NCBI GenBank assembly: GCA_030694465.1 | Contig: JAUXYJ010000051.1 | Location: 1 to 60,117 of the forward strand | Direction of reading: 5' to 3' | DNA from: Deltaproteobacteria bacterium | GTDB lineage: Bacteria; Myxococcota_A; Polyangia; Polyangiales; Ga0077539 | Length of the DNA stretch: 60,117 bases | In this document: positions 17,418 through 25,864 of the stretch, one piece after another | How positions within the stretch are numbered: the stretch's first letter is position 1 | Layout of the letters: every line of letters starts with the position of its first letter | Program-made: the position numbers and the translations under genes | The notes under the pieces: generated by a model | What the model was told of the DNA's origin: nothing | The model's database searches: none | The model's input: only the letters and a program-made list of their open reading frames with translations

Positions 17418-18302
17418 TCAGCGGGCTTCGGTCCTAGAGGCAGCGCCGTGCTCAAAGACGCACATGTTCAGCGCCTCGCGCATCGTGCTCGCGGTCGGAC
17501 AGACCGCTTGAACGCCGGCACCCACCGCGACCGCCACGAAGAACACCGCGAGAGCGGGCTTCCACGTGTGCGTGAGCAGCGTGCGCGACCATCCGCGGTC
17601 GGGAGCCCGCCGAGCCGCCCGCGCGAGCGCCCCCGCGAGGACCACCTCGAAGAGCACTTCGCTGAGGATGATCGGCGCCTCCCAGATGCACCACACCGCG
17701 GCGCCGAGCACGACGGCCGCCACGAGGGCGATCAGCGCGACGACGATGATGGCGACGAGCCCCTCACCGTCGCCATCGAAGCTGAAGCTGCTCGAGCTTC
17801 CTCCGCTGCTGACAGAATCACCGCCAGAAGAAGACACGCCAACGTCGATGTTCGGCGTCGCGTTGGAGCTGTGGTGGGACCAGCCGTGCGGCACGCCCGG
17901 CGAGAGATCGACGGATCCCACATCGCCAATCCACGAGCCTCCCTGGACCTTGTGCGCAGCGGCCTCGTCGGGCTCGCCGATTTGGCTGACGACGACCGCA
18001 GCCATCGGGGGAGTGACCTCGGCAGGAGCCTCGGCCTGCAGCGAGCCCAAGAGATACCGCGCCCACAGGCGCAGCACGACGAAGAACACACCGTACCCGA
18101 CCACCGTCGCGATCGCGTAGCGCAGCGGCATCGACGCTGTGATCGAACGCAGAAGGCGCGCGACGAGCACTCCGCTGCCGAGCACCAACACCAGCACCGC
18201 GGTCATGTGCAGACGCAGTCCGAAGCGCGTGGACAACGCACGAGAGAAGCGCGCGCGCCACGAGTCGACAGTGAGAGCTTCTCGATACGGGTGCGGATTC
18301 AT
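17418..18302 (-). CDS. membrane protein with Ser/Gly-rich central loop
   Basis: A 294-residue inner-membrane protein with about five hydrophobic helices: two near residues 30-75 (LHMTAVLVLVLGSGVLVA, YAIATVVGYGVFFVVLRLW), two to three in the C-terminal part (LVAIIVVALIALVAAVVLGA, IILSEVLFEVVLAGAL, ALAVFFVAVAVGAGV). Between them is a hydrophilic loop ending in a Ser/Gly run (SVSSGGSSSSFSFDGDGEG), as in several uncharacterised myxobacterial proteins. The start MNPHPYREAL at 18302 was chosen; the frame upstream to 18461 crosses the R1 region. No family is recognised. It runs convergent to the lipoprotein gene before it. Confidence 0.7.
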   Translation of the reverse strand: MNPHPYREALTVDSWRARFSRALSTRFGLRLHMTAVLVLVLGSGVLVARLLRSITASMPLRYAIATVVGYGVFFVVLRLWARYLLGSLQAEAPAEVTPPMAAVVVSQIGEPDEAAAHKVQGGSWIGDVGSVDLSPGVPHGWSHHSSNATPNIDVGVSSSGGDSVSSGGSSSSFSFDGDGEGLVAIIVVALIALVAAVVLGAAVWCIWEAPIILSEVLFEVVLAGALARAARRAPDRGWSRTLLTHTWKPALAVFFVAVAVGAGVQAVCPTASTMREALNMCVFEHGAASRTEAR

Positions 18303-18469
18303 GACCGAGGCCAAGGGTAGCAGCTTGATTCGCAGCGGCGCACACGGGCAAAGCTCACACGCGAGAGGTGCGCAAGAGGGCAGGGGAGCCGCGATCGAGT
18401 CAGCGGGCGCTGCGTCCGAGGCGGGACTGCACGCGAGCGTTGCGCGGTCGCGCTCGGTCACCTCGCGCT

Positions 18470-18510
18470 ACGGATGCAATTGCCGCTGATTTCACAGGAG
18501 ATACTGAGTT
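18470..18510 (+). repeat. dispersed repeat R1, right end
   Basis: Right terminus TTGCCGCTGATTTCACAGGA followed by GATACTGAGTT. The RCC1-like fragment begins within a few bases after it. Confidence 0.8.
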
Positions 18511-18512
18511 GT

Positions 18513-18674
18513 CCCAACGCGGCCGAGCCCGTCGAAGTGCTCCCGTCGGGCGCGTGGCGCGCGGTGGCCGCTGCGCAAGGACACACGTGCGCCACGCGCT
18601 CGGCCACGCGCGCGCTTCACGCTTGTGCGGTCATCGAGCGCGTCGAGCGTCGTGCCAACGTTGGCGCGGGCGAA
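18513..18674 (+). pseudogene. RCC1-repeat fragment
   Basis: The frame gives EVLPSGAWRAVAAAQGHTCA, which matches the W/V-x-A-G-x-HTCA core of RCC1 beta-propeller repeats. The stretch has no start codon of its own outside R1 and loses its character after about 50 codons. It starts directly after the R1 right end, so it looks like a gene piece joined to the repeat. A second RCC1-like piece lies on the other strand at 19340-19555. Confidence 0.5.
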
Positions 18675-18709
18675 GGGAGAAGCTGCCTCGGGCGACCGTA
18701 CGCAGCTTC

Positions 18710-19309
18710 GTGCGGTGCGATCTTCGTCGACTCTTCACGCTGGTCCTCGCGCTCTCGAGCGCTCGCTGCGCGGCGACCACCACCGCGCGTGGCGCCACGG
18801 GTGCGGACACGCGGATCGTGCAGCGCGAGGTAGAGCGTCCCCTCACGATCGTCGCGCAACCCGCGATCGCGCCGCGAGAAGCCATCGCCGCGCCGCCTTC
18901 GGATCGAGACCGAGTCGTCTCGGCCGAGCAGCAATCGACCGGAGGAGCGCGCCGAGTGCTCGCCACCGCGCGCACGCTCATCGATGACGAAGTGGTGATT
19001 CGCGGCTCTTGCTACACGTGGCTGAGCGCGACCTATCGACAGGCAGGGGGGCCGTTTTCGACGGTGTTCAGCGGTGATCGACGCGGGCGGTACGCGAGCG
19101 CCGAGCAGCTGCGGCCCGGCGACTGGATTCACTTCATCAATCACTCGTACGGAAACGTCACCCACAGCGCGATCTTCATCGGCTGGACCGATCGGGCGTC
19201 GTCGACCGCGCTCACCGCGAGCTACCCCGGACAGAACCGCGAAGCGCCCGGACGGTACCGCGACTACGAGCTCACCAGCGTCTACCGCATCGATCGCATG
19301 CGGGACTGA
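18710..19309 (+). CDS. NlpC/P60-like or CHAP-like lipoprotein peptidase
   Basis: A 199-residue exported protein. From GTG 18710 the signal reads LRRLFTLVLALSSARC with a possible lipobox SARC near residue 19. After a linker, the C-terminal 115 residues form an amidase-like domain: GSCYTWLSATYRQAGG holds the likely catalytic Cys, and GDWIHFINHSYGNVTHSAIF holds the strand with the likely catalytic His (VTHSAIF). NlpC/P60 and CHAP enzymes cut peptide bonds of cell-wall peptidoglycan. The start is uncertain because the frame is open far upstream through repeat sequence. It is flanked on both sides by RCC1-like fragments. Confidence 0.65.
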   Translation: MRCDLRRLFTLVLALSSARCAATTTARGATGADTRIVQREVERPLTIVAQPAIAPREAIAAPPSDRDRVVSAEQQSTGGARRVLATARTLIDDEVVIRGSCYTWLSATYRQAGGPFSTVFSGDRRGRYASAEQLRPGDWIHFINHSYGNVTHSAIFIGWTDRASSTALTASYPGQNREAPGRYRDYELTSVYRIDRMRD

Positions 19310-19339
19310 GACGTCGGGCCGCTGTCTTCGACGTAGAAG

Positions 19340-19555
19340 CCAGCGTCCCACGTTCGCCGCGATCGTGGGTCCCCAGCAGCGGACATCGCCGTTGCTCTGC
19401 AGCGCGCACGAGTCCTGCGAGGTCGACGCCAGGCTCGTCGCAGGCGCGTAGCGATCCGCGGTGTCGCCGCCGCGTACCGCGCGCATGCAGCTCACGGTTT
19501 TGTCCGTGGACAGCGCGCACACTTCTGAGGACGCTTCCGCGATCGCGCGACACAG
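19340..19555 (-). pseudogene. RCC1-repeat fragment on the minus strand
   Basis: The minus strand reads AIAEASSEVCALSTDKTVSC and then DSCALQSNGDVRCWG, a clear pair of RCC1-type repeat cores (CAL..DGxVxCWG). The frame is cut at both sides: after NVGRW it runs into the end of the peptidase gene, and upstream it soon loses the pattern. It overlaps no other assigned gene and fills most of the gap between 19309 and 19599. I treat it as a remnant of a larger beta-propeller lipoprotein gene. Confidence 0.55.
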
Positions 19556-19598
19556 CCCTTCCGATCGGCGCGGTCGGGTGTACCTTCCAGTCGACATC

Positions 19599-20330
19599 GT
19601 GCAGCGCTTCTCTCGTCGATCGATGCTCACCGTGTTGGGGCTCGGCTCGCTCGCGTGTCGCCCGGGCCCCGTGGCGCCCGCGGACGCCGCGCTCGTCGAG
19701 GACAGCCACAGCAGCGGAGACGCGTCGAGCGCGACGGTCGAGCGCTATGTCTCGCTCGGAGACTCGTTTACCGCGGGCACAGGAGCGACGCCGGCCGAGA
19801 GCTTCGCGGCGCGCGCGGCGGACCGGTGGCGGGCGGGCGGCTTGTCGATCGATCTCGACAATCCCGCGGTCAACGGCTTCACGACGGGGGACGTGATCCA
19901 GCGCGAGCTCGCCGTGCTCTCGCGGGTTCGGCCGACGATCGTGACGTTGGCCATCGGGGCGAACAACATCGTGCGCGGCGGCACGGACGAGGCGTACCGC
20001 CGAGACGTGCGCGCGATCCTCGAGAGCGTTCTCGCTGCAGAAACGCAGGCGCAGAACATCATCGCCCTCCCGCAGCCCGAGTGGCCGCGCTCGCCGACGG
20101 GCGCGACGTTCGGCGACTCCCAGGCGACGCTCGCGCGCGTCCGTGCATTCAACGACATCCTGCGCGAAGAGGTCGCGCGCGTCCGCGGCGCGTGGCTGAA
20201 CCTGACGTCGTTGATGCGATCGCAAGCAGATCAATCGATGTGGGCGCCCGACGGGCTGCATCCATCGGCGGCCGCGTACGATCAGTGGGCAGAGGCGCTC
20301 GTGCGCGCCCGTCCGCGGATCCGCGCGTGA
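19599..20330 (+). CDS. SGNH/GDSL-family hydrolase lipoprotein
   Basis: A 243-residue exported esterase/lipase-type hydrolase. The GTG start at 19599 gives MQRFSRRSMLTVLGLGSLAC, a basic n-region and lipobox SLAC (Cys20); ATG 19623 is the alternative. Block I is YVSLGDSFTAGTG with the nucleophile Ser56, block III is AIGANNIVRG (Asn122), and block V is DGLHPSAAAY (Asp218, His221). These are the four conserved positions of the SGNH superfamily, so it should be active on ester bonds of lipids or acetylated sugars in the periplasm. Length is normal for a single-domain member. No partner gene is evident. Confidence 0.88.
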   Translation: MQRFSRRSMLTVLGLGSLACRPGPVAPADAALVEDSHSSGDASSATVERYVSLGDSFTAGTGATPAESFAARAADRWRAGGLSIDLDNPAVNGFTTGDVIQRELAVLSRVRPTIVTLAIGANNIVRGGTDEAYRRDVRAILESVLAAETQAQNIIALPQPEWPRSPTGATFGDSQATLARVRAFNDILREEVARVRGAWLNLTSLMRSQADQSMWAPDGLHPSAAAYDQWAEALVRARPRIRA

Positions 20331-20533
20331 AGCGGGCGCAGCAGCGCTGCTCGAATCGCACGAACCTCTCACCGATGCCGTGAGTGGCGTTGGCCATTGC
20401 AGGCGCATCTGCGACAGTCCGACGAAGCGATGACGACAACGCACCTCGACACTCGTGACAGCGACGCAGCCCGCACTGGTGCTTCGCGCGCCGCCCCGGT
20501 TCTGCGTGAAAGCACGCGCACCCTGCGGTAGCG

Positions 20534-20596
20534 CTCGGAGGATAGGCCCTCCAACCGCGGTCAGTCGGGCACGCATCCACTGACTGCGGCCCGCCC
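20534..20596 (+). repeat. dispersed repeat R1, left half
   Basis: Left end with hairpin GGAGGATAGGCCCTCC, then AACCGCGGTCAGTCGGGCAC and GCATCCACTGACTGCGGCCC. The copy stops about 35 bp before the stop codon of the amidase gene, where it could also act in transcription termination. Confidence 0.8.
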
Positions 20597-20631
20597 GAAC
20601 CGATCGAACACGCGTCGCCGACGGACCAGAC

Positions 20632-22008
20632 TCACTTCGTCCAGCGCTCGGCCGGTGCCACGCGCGGCCAGGGCGCAGCCTCCTCGAGGGTTGCCGCGAG
20701 CTCGAGCAACAATCGGTCGTCGCCAGGCTTCGCGCCAAATTGGATTCCGATGGGAAGATCCTGTGCGTTGCGGCCGAGGGGCAGCGTGATCGCAGGCGCG
20801 CCCGCGGCGTTCCACAAACCCGTGACGGGAAGCCATGTGCGCAGGCGCTCGAAATGCGTGTCGAAGTCGATGTCTGGCGCGAGGTAGCCCAACTTCGGGG
20901 GCACATCCGCGGTCACCATGTTCACGATCACGTCGAAGCGCTGCATCACTTCGCCGTACCGACGGCCGAACCCTCGCAGTCGGCTGACCGCGCGCAGCAC
21001 TGTGAGCTTCTGCCGAGCGAAATGGTTGGCCATCCCGTGGGTCCACGGCTCCACCTTCGACGGTTCGAACTGACGTGACATCATCAAGCGCGCGGTGCGC
21101 AGCTGGATCCACGCGACCAACGCCCAATACGACAGAAAGTCATCGACGTCTTGCTCGGCGAACGGACACGCGAGCTCTTCGACCCGATGCCCGAGCGACT
21201 CGCAGAGCTTGCCCGCCGCGACGATGGCGTCGCGCACCTCGTTCGCGACTGGGCGTCCGCTCGTCGACGTCGTGAACAGCCCGATCCTCAGCGGTGGTTT
21301 CGCGCACGCGCTCCGGGCTGGAGCGAGCCCGATCGCGTCGTAGAACGCAGACTGATCGGCCACGGTCCTGGTGACCACTCCGTTCACCGCGATGTTCACG
21401 GGAAGGAGGTTCGATCCCTCTAGGTCGATGAGGCCGCGGGTTGGCTTCAAACCCACCAGACCCGCGCACGCCGCCGGGATTCGAATCGATCCGCCGCCGT
21501 CGCTCGCGTGGGCCATCGGCAAGACGCCCGCGGCGACTAGGCACGCCGCCCCGCCTGAAGATCCGCCCACCGATCGCGTGCGATCCCAGGGGTTGCGACA
21601 CGGTCCGCGCAGCAGTGCCTCGGTCGTCCCCGTCAGGCCGAGCTCGGGCGTCGCGCTCTTGCCGATGCTCAACAATCCGAGCGCCTCGAGCTTCAAGACA
21701 AACGGCTCGCTCTTCTTTGGAACAAAGCCGTTTGCACCGCGCGATCCCCAAGCGGTCGGAACTCCCGCGACGTGAGCGAGGTCTTTTACGGCAAACGGGA
21801 CGCCAGCGAGCGGAAGCGAAGGGTCGACCGAGCGGGCGCGAGCCCGAGCGCGCTCGAAGGTCTCGGTGACCAACGGGTTCAGCCCGCGCGCGGCTTCTGC
21901 GCGTGTGATCGCGGCGTCGAGCACCTCGAGGGGCGAAATCGCGCGAGATCGAATAAGCGCGGCAGTCTCGGTCGCGGAGAGGTCGCGGAGTTCGTCAGAG
22001 GAGCGCAT
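20632..22008 (-). CDS. amidase signature (AS) family enzyme
   Basis: A 458-residue amidase that would hydrolyse a carboxamide in the cytoplasm. The AS catalytic triad is visible: Lys75 in FAVKDLAH, the cis-Ser in SVGGSSGGAACLVAAG (about Ser150/151) and the nucleophile Ser174 in SDGGGSIRIPAACAG. The C-terminal NAAGAPAITLPLG and LPIGIQFGAKPGDD blocks are also typical. It lacks the features needed to call it GatA: there is no gatB/gatC nearby, so a stand-alone amidase for an unknown substrate is more likely. The start MRSSDELRDL at 22008 was chosen; the frame to 22086 adds an unlikely Arg-rich extension. Confidence 0.88.
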   Translation of the reverse strand: MRSSDELRDLSATETAALIRSRAISPLEVLDAAITRAEAARGLNPLVTETFERARARARSVDPSLPLAGVPFAVKDLAHVAGVPTAWGSRGANGFVPKKSEPFVLKLEALGLLSIGKSATPELGLTGTTEALLRGPCRNPWDRTRSVGGSSGGAACLVAAGVLPMAHASDGGGSIRIPAACAGLVGLKPTRGLIDLEGSNLLPVNIAVNGVVTRTVADQSAFYDAIGLAPARSACAKPPLRIGLFTTSTSGRPVANEVRDAIVAAGKLCESLGHRVEELACPFAEQDVDDFLSYWALVAWIQLRTARLMMSRQFEPSKVEPWTHGMANHFARQKLTVLRAVSRLRGFGRRYGEVMQRFDVIVNMVTADVPPKLGYLAPDIDFDTHFERLRTWLPVTGLWNAAGAPAITLPLGRNAQDLPIGIQFGAKPGDDRLLLELAATLEEAAPWPRVAPAERWTK

Positions 22009-22150
22009 CGAATGCGAGGAGGATAGGCGATCGAACGCGCGTTGGGCTCGGCTCCGGCCGCTGCGGAGCCGATTCTGTTCGCTCACGGCTCTCGCGGGCT
22101 CTTAACGGTATTGGGCGGGCACGGTCAACGTCGTCCGCGCAGGGGGAGCA

Positions 22151-22441
22151 TCACCGTGCGTTCACGACGTATCGCACGCGCTCTTCGATGGGCGTGAGCT
22201 GTTCGGTGAACCACGACGACGCCACGAACTCCGTGCGCACAGCCTCGGCCAGCTCGTCGCCCGACCAACAGCCAAACACCTCGACGTCCCCCCACGCGGC
22301 CGCGTCCTCCACGAGCGCCCGCAGTCGTCTCCGCGACTGCTCTTCGTCGGCAAAGGACGCACGCTCGTCGGCGTTCATCGCGTCGACGAGAGGCGCGACC
22401 TCGTCCGCGATGTGCTCGGTTACCGTTGGGCGAGCTCCCAC
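22151..22441 (-). CDS. small acidic protein, function unknown
   Basis: A 96-residue acidic protein: EHIADEVAPLVDAMNADERA, then a helical Arg/Leu stretch and WGDVEVFGCWSGDELAEAVR. No domain is recognised. No ATG lies before residue 22; the GTG at 22441 overlaps the end of the upstream beta-propeller gene by 22 bases, so the two are probably translated together. A shorter form from ATG 22378 (75 residues) is the alternative. Coding is supported by third-position G/C bias and by the absence of a competing frame. Confidence 0.6.
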   Translation of the reverse strand: MGARPTVTEHIADEVAPLVDAMNADERASFADEEQSRRRLRALVEDAAAWGDVEVFGCWSGDELAEAVRTEFVASSWFTEQLTPIEERVRYVVNAR

Positions 22442-23448
22442 AACAGGGTGTGGTTTCGCTCGCACACGGCGGCGAAGCGCGCGGTGTCCGCGTGGACAGC
22501 GGGCGGACGTTCGACGAACTCCATCTTCGTCGCGTTGTTCAGCGTCGCGACGACGCGCTGCGCTTCGACGTCGAGGACAAGCGTGCGTTCGTGCTTCGCA
22601 TCGCGTGAGGTCACCGACAGCACGAGCAACGAGCTCCCCACGGCGACCGGAGGAGACACTGAAGGCTCGTATCCGCCGCTGTACTTGATTTCGTACGCGA
22701 TGGTTCCATCGGCGTCGATCGCGACGTGGGCGTCCCACGCGAACGGAGCGGTCTCGGTCGTCAGCCAGGTGAGCTTGCGCGCGTTGTCCACGGAGAAGCA
22801 CTGCCCAGTGCGCTGCGCGCGACGCCACCGCGCGCGCTTCGTCGCGACGTCGTAGCAGGCGATGACTTGCTCGCCGCTGCGCTCGGCGTCATCGAAGTCC
22901 CAGTCGAACGCCAGCCCTCTGCAGACGACGAGGTCGTCGTCGAGCATCGCGACGTGCGAGAAATGCCACTCGTCGGTCTTGATCGTCGCGCGCTTTTCGC
23001 CGGTCGAGGCGTCGCACACGTGCACGTTGCGCTGCTTCGGAGCCACGTAGCCGCCGTCGCCGATCGCGAGCGATGCGCCGCTCGGGCTGAAGCCCAACGA
23101 ACACCATTCGAGCTGATATTTCACAGACAAAAACGAAACGCTGCTCGACGTGGCACCTTCTTCGAAGAGCTTCGCGGTCTTCATCCCCGCGGCGATGCGC
23201 CCCCGCGTCGGATCGACGGCGACTCCCACAGGAGCGCTCCTGAAGCCCTTGAGCGTCGTCTCGGTTTCGCGCTGCCACCCAGCGCCTGCCCGCGCGCGGT
23301 GAATCACGAGCAGCCCTTGGTCCCACTGGCGTTCGATCAGCACCAGATTGCCGTCTCGATCGAAGGACGGCGCCGCCGCCAGATCGATGCGGGCGACCGG
23401 ATCGATGGAGAGCGCAGGCGAGAGAGGGTCGATGATGAATGAGCGCAT
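22420..23448 (-). CDS. beta-propeller (WD40/quinoprotein-like) protein
   Basis: A 342-residue soluble protein without a signal peptide. It is made of repeated four-strand units with phrases typical of WD40 or PQQ-type propellers: GNLVLIERQWDQGLLVIHRA, LGFSPSGASLAIGDGGYVAP, VCDASTGEKRATIKTDEWHF, CYDVATKRARWRRAQRTGQC. Five to seven blades would fit. Such propellers serve as scaffolds; no catalytic site is visible. ATG 23448 (MRSFIIDPLSP) was chosen because upstream sequence is Arg-rich and non-homogeneous. A shorter protein of similar style is encoded at 37390. Confidence 0.75.
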   Translation of the reverse strand: MRSFIIDPLSPALSIDPVARIDLAAAPSFDRDGNLVLIERQWDQGLLVIHRARAGAGWQRETETTLKGFRSAPVGVAVDPTRGRIAAGMKTAKLFEEGATSSSVSFLSVKYQLEWCSLGFSPSGASLAIGDGGYVAPKQRNVHVCDASTGEKRATIKTDEWHFSHVAMLDDDLVVCRGLAFDWDFDDAERSGEQVIACYDVATKRARWRRAQRTGQCFSVDNARKLTWLTTETAPFAWDAHVAIDADGTIAYEIKYSGGYEPSVSPPVAVGSSLLVLSVTSRDAKHERTLVLDVEAQRVVATLNNATKMEFVERPPAVHADTARFAAVCERNHTLLWELAQR

Positions 23449-23629
23449 CTCGCTCCGGCTACCACGAACGCGCTTCGCCCGTCGCGCGCCGCGCGCCCCG
23501 TGGAATACACTGCGCGTACGCGACGCTTGGATCTCTCGTGCCTCTCGCAGCGTGCCGTCCCACTGAGGGGGTTCGCTGCGCGGAGGGTGGTACCGTGACG
23601 CGCGAACGGAGTCGTTGTTTCCCCTACCG

Positions 23630-24358
23630 ATGTCAACCTGGACCTCTCGCCGAACCTTTCTCGAAACCGTGCTCTCGCTGGGAGTCTTCTCGGTGTCGAG
23701 CCGCTCGCTCACGGCCTTTGCGCAGAGCCATCCGCTGTCGATGCTCACGGACGCGCTTCGCCTCGGTCAGCGACTGCGCCGCGCTGAGATCACGCAGACG
23801 GATTGGCAGGAGCAGATCGGACCGATCATGGAGCGCGTGACGGTCGACGAGCTCTCCGCTGCGATCACGCTCGAGGCGCTGCGTCGTCGCGCTCCGCACG
23901 TGACGCGAGGTACTTCGGTGGTCGTCGTCCCGCAGTTGAACACCCTTCCGCACGACGACGGCGCGGCGATTCGCGTGTTCTTCTTTCGTGCTGGGCGCAC
24001 GGATCCTCCGCACTGTCACTTCAACTCCGTGACCGCGCACAGGGTGCTCTCGGGGCGCTTTCGCGTGACGCATTGGGACCGACTGAGCGAAGAGCCGGGG
24101 AGGTTTATCCTGCGCCAGACACGGGTTCGTACGATCGGCCCCGGCGACCTGACGAGCATCTCGGAGCAGCGTGAGAACGCGCACTGGCACGAGGCGCTCA
24201 CCGACGGAGTGCTCCTAGACATCGAGCAAGGGCGGTTGAATCCAGCGATTCCTCCGCGCAGTCGTCAGATGGTCGATACGACCGCGCGCGCTCGCCCCGA
24301 CGGGACGATCGTGGCCCGCGCGCTCACGAGCCGCGAAGCGCACCGGCGCTTCGGGTGA
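23630..24358 (+). CDS. Tat-exported cupin-fold protein
   Basis: A 242-residue protein. The N terminus MSTWTSRRTFLETVLSLGVF contains a twin-arginine motif (SRRTFLE) followed by a hydrophobic core, so it is probably exported folded by the Tat system, often a sign of a bound metal. The cupin core lies at about residues 95-200, with His128, His130 (PPHCHFNSV) and His137 (AHRVLSGRF) as likely metal ligands, and a second motif near ENAHWHEALTDGVLLDIEQG. Cysteine-dioxygenase-like cupins have a similar plan, but the substrate is unknown. It diverges from the propeller gene with a 180-bp gap and is followed directly by a repeat array. Confidence 0.75.
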   Translation: MSTWTSRRTFLETVLSLGVFSVSSRSLTAFAQSHPLSMLTDALRLGQRLRRAEITQTDWQEQIGPIMERVTVDELSAAITLEALRRRAPHVTRGTSVVVVPQLNTLPHDDGAAIRVFFFRAGRTDPPHCHFNSVTAHRVLSGRFRVTHWDRLSEEPGRFILRQTRVRTIGPGDLTSISEQRENAHWHEALTDGVLLDIEQGRLNPAIPPRSRQMVDTTARARPDGTIVARALTSREAHRRFG

Positions 24359-24361
24359 CTC

Positions 24362-24632
24362 GCGTCGCCGCCCGCACTCGCTGCCAACGTTGGCCGAGCG
24401 CCAGCCAACGTTGGCCGAGCGCCAGCCAACGTTGGCCGAGCGCCTGCCAACGTTGGCCGAGCGCCTGCCAACGTTGGCCGAGTGCCTGCCAACGTTGGCA
24501 CAGGCCTCGTGGTGGACCCGCGCGACAACCCCGAGGGACTGCGTGAGCGCGGCCTGCTGGGCCGCATGCGGATGCACCCCTGCGTGATCGGAGGGGGCAT
24601 AGGACCTCCAACCCCGCTCAGTCGCGCACGCA
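24362..24632 (+). repeat. 21-bp palindrome array, conserved block and R1 left end
   Basis: Six copies of the perfect palindrome GCCAACGTTGGC start at 24383, 24404, 24425, 24446, 24467 and 24488, exactly 21 bp apart, linked by CGAGCGCCA or CGAGCGCCT. They are followed by a block of about 100 bp (24500-24600) nearly identical to 11384-11485, and then by the R1 left end (CATAGGACCTCCAACCCCGC). The array begins directly after the cupin stop codon. Confidence 0.9.
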
Positions 24633-24685
24633 TCACGACACTGCGCCGTCGTGCGGCGCTCGGGGCTCCATCGTCTCGGTCGCGC

Positions 24686-25588
24686 TCAATACCCGTTGGT
24701 GTTGATCTTGTAGTTGTCGAACGCGTCCGCCGGATTTGCGCGGATCTGCAGCATGAGCTCGACGGTCTCGTTGGGAGCGATGACCCGGTCCACGTCGCCG
24801 TGTCCGCTCGATGCGCGGATCAAGCCGCACTCGAGCCGCACGGAGATGTTCGCGCGGTTGTGATAGCGCCAACGATAGGTGCCCTGGAGTACGAAGCGGT
24901 CGTACTCAGGCATGTGGTTGTTTCCACGGCTCCGCGGATCGACGAAGGGACCAAACGGACGAAACGCGGCGACCCACTCGCGCACGAACCGAAATCGCGC
25001 GTAGTTCGCGTTGGCGCTGTCGTTGACCTCGGGGGCGTCGAGGAGGTTCGGATGAAATCCTCCGAGGTCGTCTTCGATGCTCGCAACGAGCGTCCCGTCT
25101 TCTGCGTAGAGCCACCACGCGCTCGCCGACGTTGCGTCGGCCACGGTGCTCGCGACAGGCGTCGCGACGCGACTGTGACTCGGAAAATTCACGCGGATGT
25201 ACCCGTTGCCCGTGGGTTCGCTCGGCAAGGGCATCCCGTTGGTCTGCTGACGAAACGTGAACTCACTCTGGCAGAAGCCCGTTCTGCATCGTAGCGGAGC
25301 GGCCGTGTCCAGCGTGGCATCGGCGCGATGGACGTCCGGTGCAACGCTCTCATCCGTCGCCACAACATCGATCATCGCGCTGTCCGCGCCCGTCGCGTCG
25401 GCGTCGGCGTCTTCGACCACGCGACTGTCGAACGCCATGGCGTCCACAACGCCGCTGTCCATGGTCGCGTCGCGCGTGACAACGTCCGGTGTTTGGACGT
25501 CGCTCGCGCCCTGGATCCGACCGTCGCACGCCGCGAGGTTCGCAATCAGCATCGCAGTGCAAACCCGTGGAATGAGCGTTCGTCGCAT
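24686..25588 (-). CDS. lipoprotein, function unknown
   Basis: A 300-residue lipoprotein: MRRTLIPRVCTAMLIANLAAC with lipobox LAAC (Cys21). Residues 22-100 are an Asp/Ala/Val-rich, low-complexity linker with repeated DATMD, DADADATGAD and SVAPD pieces, common in myxobacterial surface lipoproteins. The C-terminal 190 residues form a beta-rich domain with a Cys pair (LRCRTGFCQSEF) and aromatic strands (ASAWWLYAEDGTLVASIEDD, YRWRYHNRANISVRLECGL). No family is recognised. It ends just after the 21-bp array region and starts beside an R2/R1 composite. Confidence 0.7.
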   Translation of the reverse strand: MRRTLIPRVCTAMLIANLAACDGRIQGASDVQTPDVVTRDATMDSGVVDAMAFDSRVVEDADADATGADSAMIDVVATDESVAPDVHRADATLDTAAPLRCRTGFCQSEFTFRQQTNGMPLPSEPTGNGYIRVNFPSHSRVATPVASTVADATSASAWWLYAEDGTLVASIEDDLGGFHPNLLDAPEVNDSANANYARFRFVREWVAAFRPFGPFVDPRSRGNNHMPEYDRFVLQGTYRWRYHNRANISVRLECGLIRASSGHGDVDRVIAPNETVELMLQIRANPADAFDNYKINTNGY

Positions 25589-25627
25589 GGTCAGGTTTGC
25601 GAGCGTATCACCAACGACGCGGGAGGC

Positions 25628-25800
25628 TCGCAGCTGTCTTGATCGTCAAGCCCGACGCGCGAGAAAGTCGGCGGCTGTCCGTCGCACAGACAACGTACCT
25701 CCGTGCTCGCTCGGCGCAAAGTCACGCGCTCGGCCGTGCTCCCACGCTGCGCTCATCGCACCGCGCGCCGCCCATGGGATCACCGCTGAACGCCCCGCGC
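25628..25800. repeat. R2/R1 composite repeat
   Basis: The first 110 bp are R2 in reverse, recognisable by CTTGATCGTCAAGCCCGACG, with a CTTGA-TCG-TCAAG hairpin, and GACAACGTACCTCCGTGCTC. They are followed by a diverged R1 right half (GCCCATGGGATCACCGCTGA). The same pairing occurs at 36628-37005 and 58761-58975. Confidence 0.75.
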
Positions 25801-25864
25801 CACCGTCCGCCCGAAAGTGACCCAAGGGCTCCAGTGCAAAGCGACGCCGCGGTGACCCGTTTCT

